Below, one piece after another: positions 58,404 to 61,518 of a stretch of 61,518 bases of DNA. The first letter of the stretch is position 1. The number at the start of each line of letters is the position of its first letter. Position numbers and translations under genes: made by a program. The notes beneath the pieces are model-generated. The model was not told where the DNA came from and made no database searches. It was given only the letters and a program-made list of their open reading frames with translations. This stretch comes from Deltaproteobacteria bacterium (GTDB lineage Bacteria; Myxococcota_A; UBA796; CAJQPC01): positions 1 to 61,518 of the forward strand of contig JADKFE010000043.1 in NCBI GenBank assembly GCA_016717595.1, written 5' to 3'.

Positions 58404-60842
58404 ATGCTGCAATCGAACGAGAACCAGTCCGACGTCTCCCACGACCTGTCCTCGGGCCCCACGGTGCGGCTCAAGGCCCCCGACGGCACCCTGCGCCCCC
58501 TGAGCGTCGACAACCTGCACACGCTCCTGGCGCCCATGGGCGTCGGCATCGAGCAGCTCGACCTGCGGCGCTTCGCGGATCGGGTGTTCGCGGGGCTCTA
58601 CGACGGCGTGAGCGAGGCCGAGCTTGACCGCGTGCTGGTGCAGGTCAGCTCAGGGCTCATCGCTGAAGAGCCCGACTGGGCCCAGCTCGCCGCCCGGCTG
58701 CTCAACCGGGTGCTCGTGAAGGAGGTCCGCGCCCAAGGCGTGCGCGCCTTCTCCGACTCCATCCGCCTGGGCCACCGCGAGGGCCTCATCTCCGACGTCA
58801 CCGCGGCCTTCGTGAACGAGCACGCCGCGGTGCTCGACGCCGCCATCGACGACCGCCGCGCCGAGCTCTTCGTCTACTTCGGCCTGCGCACGGTGTACGA
58901 CCGTTACCTCCTGCGCCACCCCATCACCCGCAAGGTCACCGAGACCTCGCAGATCTTCTTCATGCGTGTGGCCTGCGGCCTCTCCCGCACCCCTGAAGAG
59001 GCCATCGAGCTCTACCGCCTCATCTCGTCCTTGGAGTACCTGCCGTCCAGCCCCACGCTGTTCAACGCGGGCACCCGGCACAGCCAGATGTCGTCCTGTT
59101 ACCTCTTGGAGTCCCCCACGGACGACTTAGAGGGCATCTACCAGCGCTACACCGACATCGCCAAGCTCTCGAAGTACGCCGGCGGCATCGGCGTGGCCTG
59201 GCACCGGGTGCGCGCCCGGGGCTCGCTCATCCGGGGCACCAACGGCCAGTCCAACGGCGTGGTCCCTTGGCTCAAGACCCTGGACGCCTCCGTGGCGGCG
59301 GTGAACCAGGGCGGTCGGCGCAAAGGCGCGTGCTGTGTGTACTTGGAGAGCTGGCACGCCGACATCGAGGAGTTCTTGGAGCTCCGCGACAACACCGGCG
59401 ACGAGGCCCGCCGCACCCACAACCTGAACCTCGCCAACTGGGTGCCCGACCTGTTCATGAAGCGGGTTCAGGCCGACGAGGACTGGTCCTTGTTTGACCC
59501 CAAAGAGGTGCCCCACCTCGTCGATCTCTACGGCGACGCCTTCGAGCGGGCCTACGCCGAGGCCGAGCGCGCGGGCAAGGCCCAACGCTCGGTGAAGGCC
59601 CGGGATCTCTACGGCCGCATGATGCGGACCTTGGCCCAGACCGGCAACGGCTGGATGACCTTCAAGGACGCCTGCAACCGCAAGGCCAACCAGACGGCCC
59701 TGCCCGGCGCCGTGGTTCACTCCAGCAACCTCTGCACGGAGATCGTCGAGGTCACAAGCCAAGGTGAGACGGCGGTGTGTAACCTCGGCTCGATCAACCT
59801 CGCGCGGTTTGTGGTGGATGGCGCGTTTGACTTCGACAAGCTCTCGGCCTGCGCCCGGGTGGCCGTGCGGTTCTTGGACCGCGTCATCGACATCAACTAT
59901 TACCCCACCCCCGAGGCCGCGGCGTCGAACCAGCGCTGGCGCCCCGTCGGTCTGGGCGTGATGGGCCTTCAAGACGTGCTGTTCCAGCTTCGTCTGCCCT
60001 TTGACAGCGACGACGCCCGGCACCTCTCCACCCACATCCAGGAGGAGATCTACTACGCGGCGCTCTCCGCCTCGGTGGATCTGGCCGAGGCCGAGGGCCC
60101 GCACCCCAGCTATGAGGAGACCCGCGCCGCCCGGGGCCAGCTCCAGTTTGACCTCTGGGGCGTAAAGCCCGGCGCCAACCGCCAAGGCCAGCTCGGCCTG
60201 TTCGGCGCCGATCCCGCCCGTCGTTGGGAGGCGCTCAAGGCCCGCATCGCCCAGCACGGCCTGCGCAACTCCTTGCTCATCGCCATCGCGCCCACGGCCA
60301 CCATCGCGTCCATCGCCGGCTGTTACGAGTGTATCGAGCCCCAGGTCTCGAACCTCTTCAAGCGGGAGACGCTCTCCGGCGAGTTCCTGCAGGTCAACCG
60401 TTACCTCGTCGATGAGCTCAAACGTATCGGCATGTACACCGAGTCTGTGCGTGAGCAGATCAAGGCCGGAGAGGGCAGCGTTCAGCACATCGACGCCTTG
60501 CCCGCCGAGCTGCGCACCCTCTACCGCACGGCCTGGGAGCTGCCCCAGCGGGCGCTGATCGACCTCGCCGCCGACCGCTCACCCTACATCGATCAAGCAC
60601 AGTCCTTAAACCTGTTCATGGCCGAGCCCACCATCGGCAAGCTCAGCTCGATGTACGCCTACGCCTGGAAACGTGGCCTGAAGACGACGTATTACCTGCG
60701 CTCTCGCCCGCGCACCTCCATCGCCAAGACGATGAGCGCCTCCTCCGCGCCCCAGGCGAGCGCCGCCGCGCCGGCCGCCACCGTCGAGGCCGCCATCGCC
60801 TGCTCCCTTGAGAACCCTGAGTCCTGTGAGGCTTGCCAGTGA
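58404..60842 (+). CDS. nrdA: Class I ribonucleoside-diphosphate reductase alpha subunit
   Basis: An 812-residue catalytic subunit that reduces NDPs to dNDPs. The N-terminal 90 residues resemble an ATP-cone allosteric domain. Active-site cysteines are seen as Cys232 in QMSSCYL, Cys444 in SNLCTEI (thiyl radical) and Cys459 in AVCNLGS. The C-terminal swinging-arm pair is Cys808/Cys811 in ESCEACQ. The barrel landmarks PSSPTLFNAGT and PTATIASIAG are intact. ATG 58404 is chosen because GAGG lies upstream at five-base spacing and the protein begins like family members. The last codon overlaps the nrdB GTG start (GTGA), so both subunits are coupled. Control by NrdR is predicted from the upstream boxes. 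Confidence 0.95.
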   Translation: MLQSNENQSDVSHDLSSGPTVRLKAPDGTLRPLSVDNLHTLLAPMGVGIEQLDLRRFADRVFAGLYDGVSEAELDRVLVQVSSGLIAEEPDWAQLAARLLNRVLVKEVRAQGVRAFSDSIRLGHREGLISDVTAAFVNEHAAVLDAAIDDRRAELFVYFGLRTVYDRYLLRHPITRKVTETSQIFFMRVACGLSRTPEEAIELYRLISSLEYLPSSPTLFNAGTRHSQMSSCYLLESPTDDLEGIYQRYTDIAKLSKYAGGIGVAWHRVRARGSLIRGTNGQSNGVVPWLKTLDASVAAVNQGGRRKGACCVYLESWHADIEEFLELRDNTGDEARRTHNLNLANWVPDLFMKRVQADEDWSLFDPKEVPHLVDLYGDAFERAYAEAERAGKAQRSVKARDLYGRMMRTLAQTGNGWMTFKDACNRKANQTALPGAVVHSSNLCTEIVEVTSQGETAVCNLGSINLARFVVDGAFDFDKLSACARVAVRFLDRVIDINYYPTPEAAASNQRWRPVGLGVMGLQDVLFQLRLPFDSDDARHLSTHIQEEIYYAALSASVDLAEAEGPHPSYEETRAARGQLQFDLWGVKPGANRQGQLGLFGADPARRWEALKARIAQHGLRNSLLIAIAPTATIASIAGCYECIEPQVSNLFKRETLSGEFLQVNRYLVDELKRIGMYTESVREQIKAGEGSVQHIDALPAELRTLYRTAWELPQRALIDLAADRSPYIDQAQSLNLFMAEPTIGKLSSMYAYAWKRGLKTTYYLRSRPRTSIAKTMSASSAPQASAAAPAATVEAAIACSLENPESCEACQ

Positions 60843-61518
60843 ACATCCCACACCGTGACGTGAACGCCGAGACGACGCCGATGATCCTAGACCCGGGCTT
60901 CAACCTCACCCTGCGCCCCATGCGGTACCCGGGCTTTTATGAGATGTACAAAGACGCCATCGCCAACACCTGGACGGTGGAGGAGGTCGAGTTCTCTCAA
61001 GACCTCACGGATCTCCGCGAGAAGCTGAGCCCGGCGGAACGTCACCTCATCAACCGCCTCGTGGCCTTCTTCGCCACCGGCGACAGCATCGTCTCCAACA
61101 ACCTCGTGCTCAACCTCTACAAACACATCAACGCCCCCGAGGCGCGGATGTACCTGTCCCGGCAGCTCTACGAGGAGGCGCTGCACGTACAGTTCTACCT
61201 CACGCTGCTCGACACCTACATCCCCGATCTGCACGAGCGGGAGCAGGCCTTCGCCGCCGTCGAGAACATCCCCAGCATCCGCGCCAAGGCCGACTTCTGC
61301 TTCAAGTGGATGGACAGCGTCCACCACCTCGACCGCTTAGAGACGAAGGCCGACCGCCGCGCCTTCTTGATGAACCTCATCTGCTTCTCCTGCTGCATCG
61401 AGGGTCTGTTCTTCTTCGCGGCCTTCGCTTACGTCTACTTCTTGCGCTCCAAGGGCCTGCTCAACGGCCTGGCCTCGGGCACCAACTGGGTGTTCCGCGA
61501 CGAGAGCGGCCACATGCG
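60839..61518 (+). CDS. nrdB: Class I ribonucleotide reductase beta subunit (3' truncated by window edge)
   Basis: The first 226 residues of the radical-generating ferritin-like subunit. GTG 60839 overlaps the nrdA stop by four bases. The metal ligands expected in the first half are present with the classic spacing: Asp82 in ATGDSIV, then Glu113 and His116 in EEALHVQFY. The radical Tyr is conserved as Tyr120, four residues after the His, so this looks like a tyrosyl-radical enzyme, not the Tyr-less class Ic type. Further ligands would be in SCCIEGLFFFAAF and the part beyond the window. It works with NrdA in a tight operon. Confidence 0.93.
   Translation, partial: MNIPHRDVNAETTPMILDPGFNLTLRPMRYPGFYEMYKDAIANTWTVEEVEFSQDLTDLREKLSPAERHLINRLVAFFATGDSIVSNNLVLNLYKHINAPEARMYLSRQLYEEALHVQFYLTLLDTYIPDLHEREQAFAAVENIPSIRAKADFCFKWMDSVHHLDRLETKADRRAFLMNLICFSCCIEGLFFFAAFAYVYFLRSKGLLNGLASGTNWVFRDESGHM

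Overview
The window is about 70% GC with strong G/C third-position bias. It carries markers common in Myxococcota and other former deltaproteobacteria: two lipoproteins with Cys/Asp-rich MopE-type metal-binding repeats, an AgmX/PglI C-terminal domain, many lipoproteins with a clear lipobox, large PAS/GAF hybrid histidine kinases and a FAAL-primed polyketide synthase. The organism is therefore most likely an uncultured myxobacterium-like species. That assignment is inference from gene content, because the window contains no rRNA.

Layout. 1-8971: end of an unknown protein, a sulfatase-like lipoprotein, a zinc alcohol dehydrogenase, two tandem MopE/fibrinogen-like lipoproteins (the second frameshifted), a frameshifted beta-lactamase-family hydrolase coupled to a CapA-like phosphoesterase, and a PanE-like reductase. 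9012-16392: polysaccharide deacetylase, a PlsC-like acyltransferase with a zinc ribbon, a TetR regulator followed by two palindromic operators and an alpha/beta hydrolase, an AlkD-like protein, and a translationally coupled operon of two CAP-domain lipoproteins plus a DUF962 membrane protein. 16504-24480: a divergent sigma/anti-sigma pair, PilB, a COG0523 GTPase behind a dyad operator, a lipoprotein, and an orphan DUF3450-ExbB pair. 24593-34265: a serine hydrolase with a frameshifted tail, a SUKH protein, an outer-membrane barrel, a TPR protein, a 42-bp tandem repeat array, an overlapping ATPase/TOPRIM-like pair (possible defence module A) and an AgmX-like protein. 34428-47736: a hybrid kinase ending in a degenerate cyclase-like domain, a single-module FAAL-PKS of 2659 residues, a second ATPase/nuclease-like cluster (possible defence module B) and an ATPase gene remnant. 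47892-54333: two paralogous PAS/GAF hybrid kinases, the first broken by three indels. 54460-61518: an FAD oxidoreductase, a possible GNAT protein, an SDR, and nrdA-nrdB behind a promoter covered by two NrdR-like boxes.

How the genes may work together. The clearest functional units are the class I ribonucleotide reductase operon with its NrdR control region, the TetR-operator-hydrolase unit, and the PKS. The PKS should activate a fatty acid, extend it once with malonate and release it, with no working ketoreductase or dehydratase. The two ATPase/nuclease pairs lie on either side of the kinase-PKS block and look like accessory, probably antiviral, cargo.

Six single- or two-base frame breaks lie in four genes, while the 8-kb PKS has none. 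Consensus error or real gene decay cannot be separated from sequence alone.
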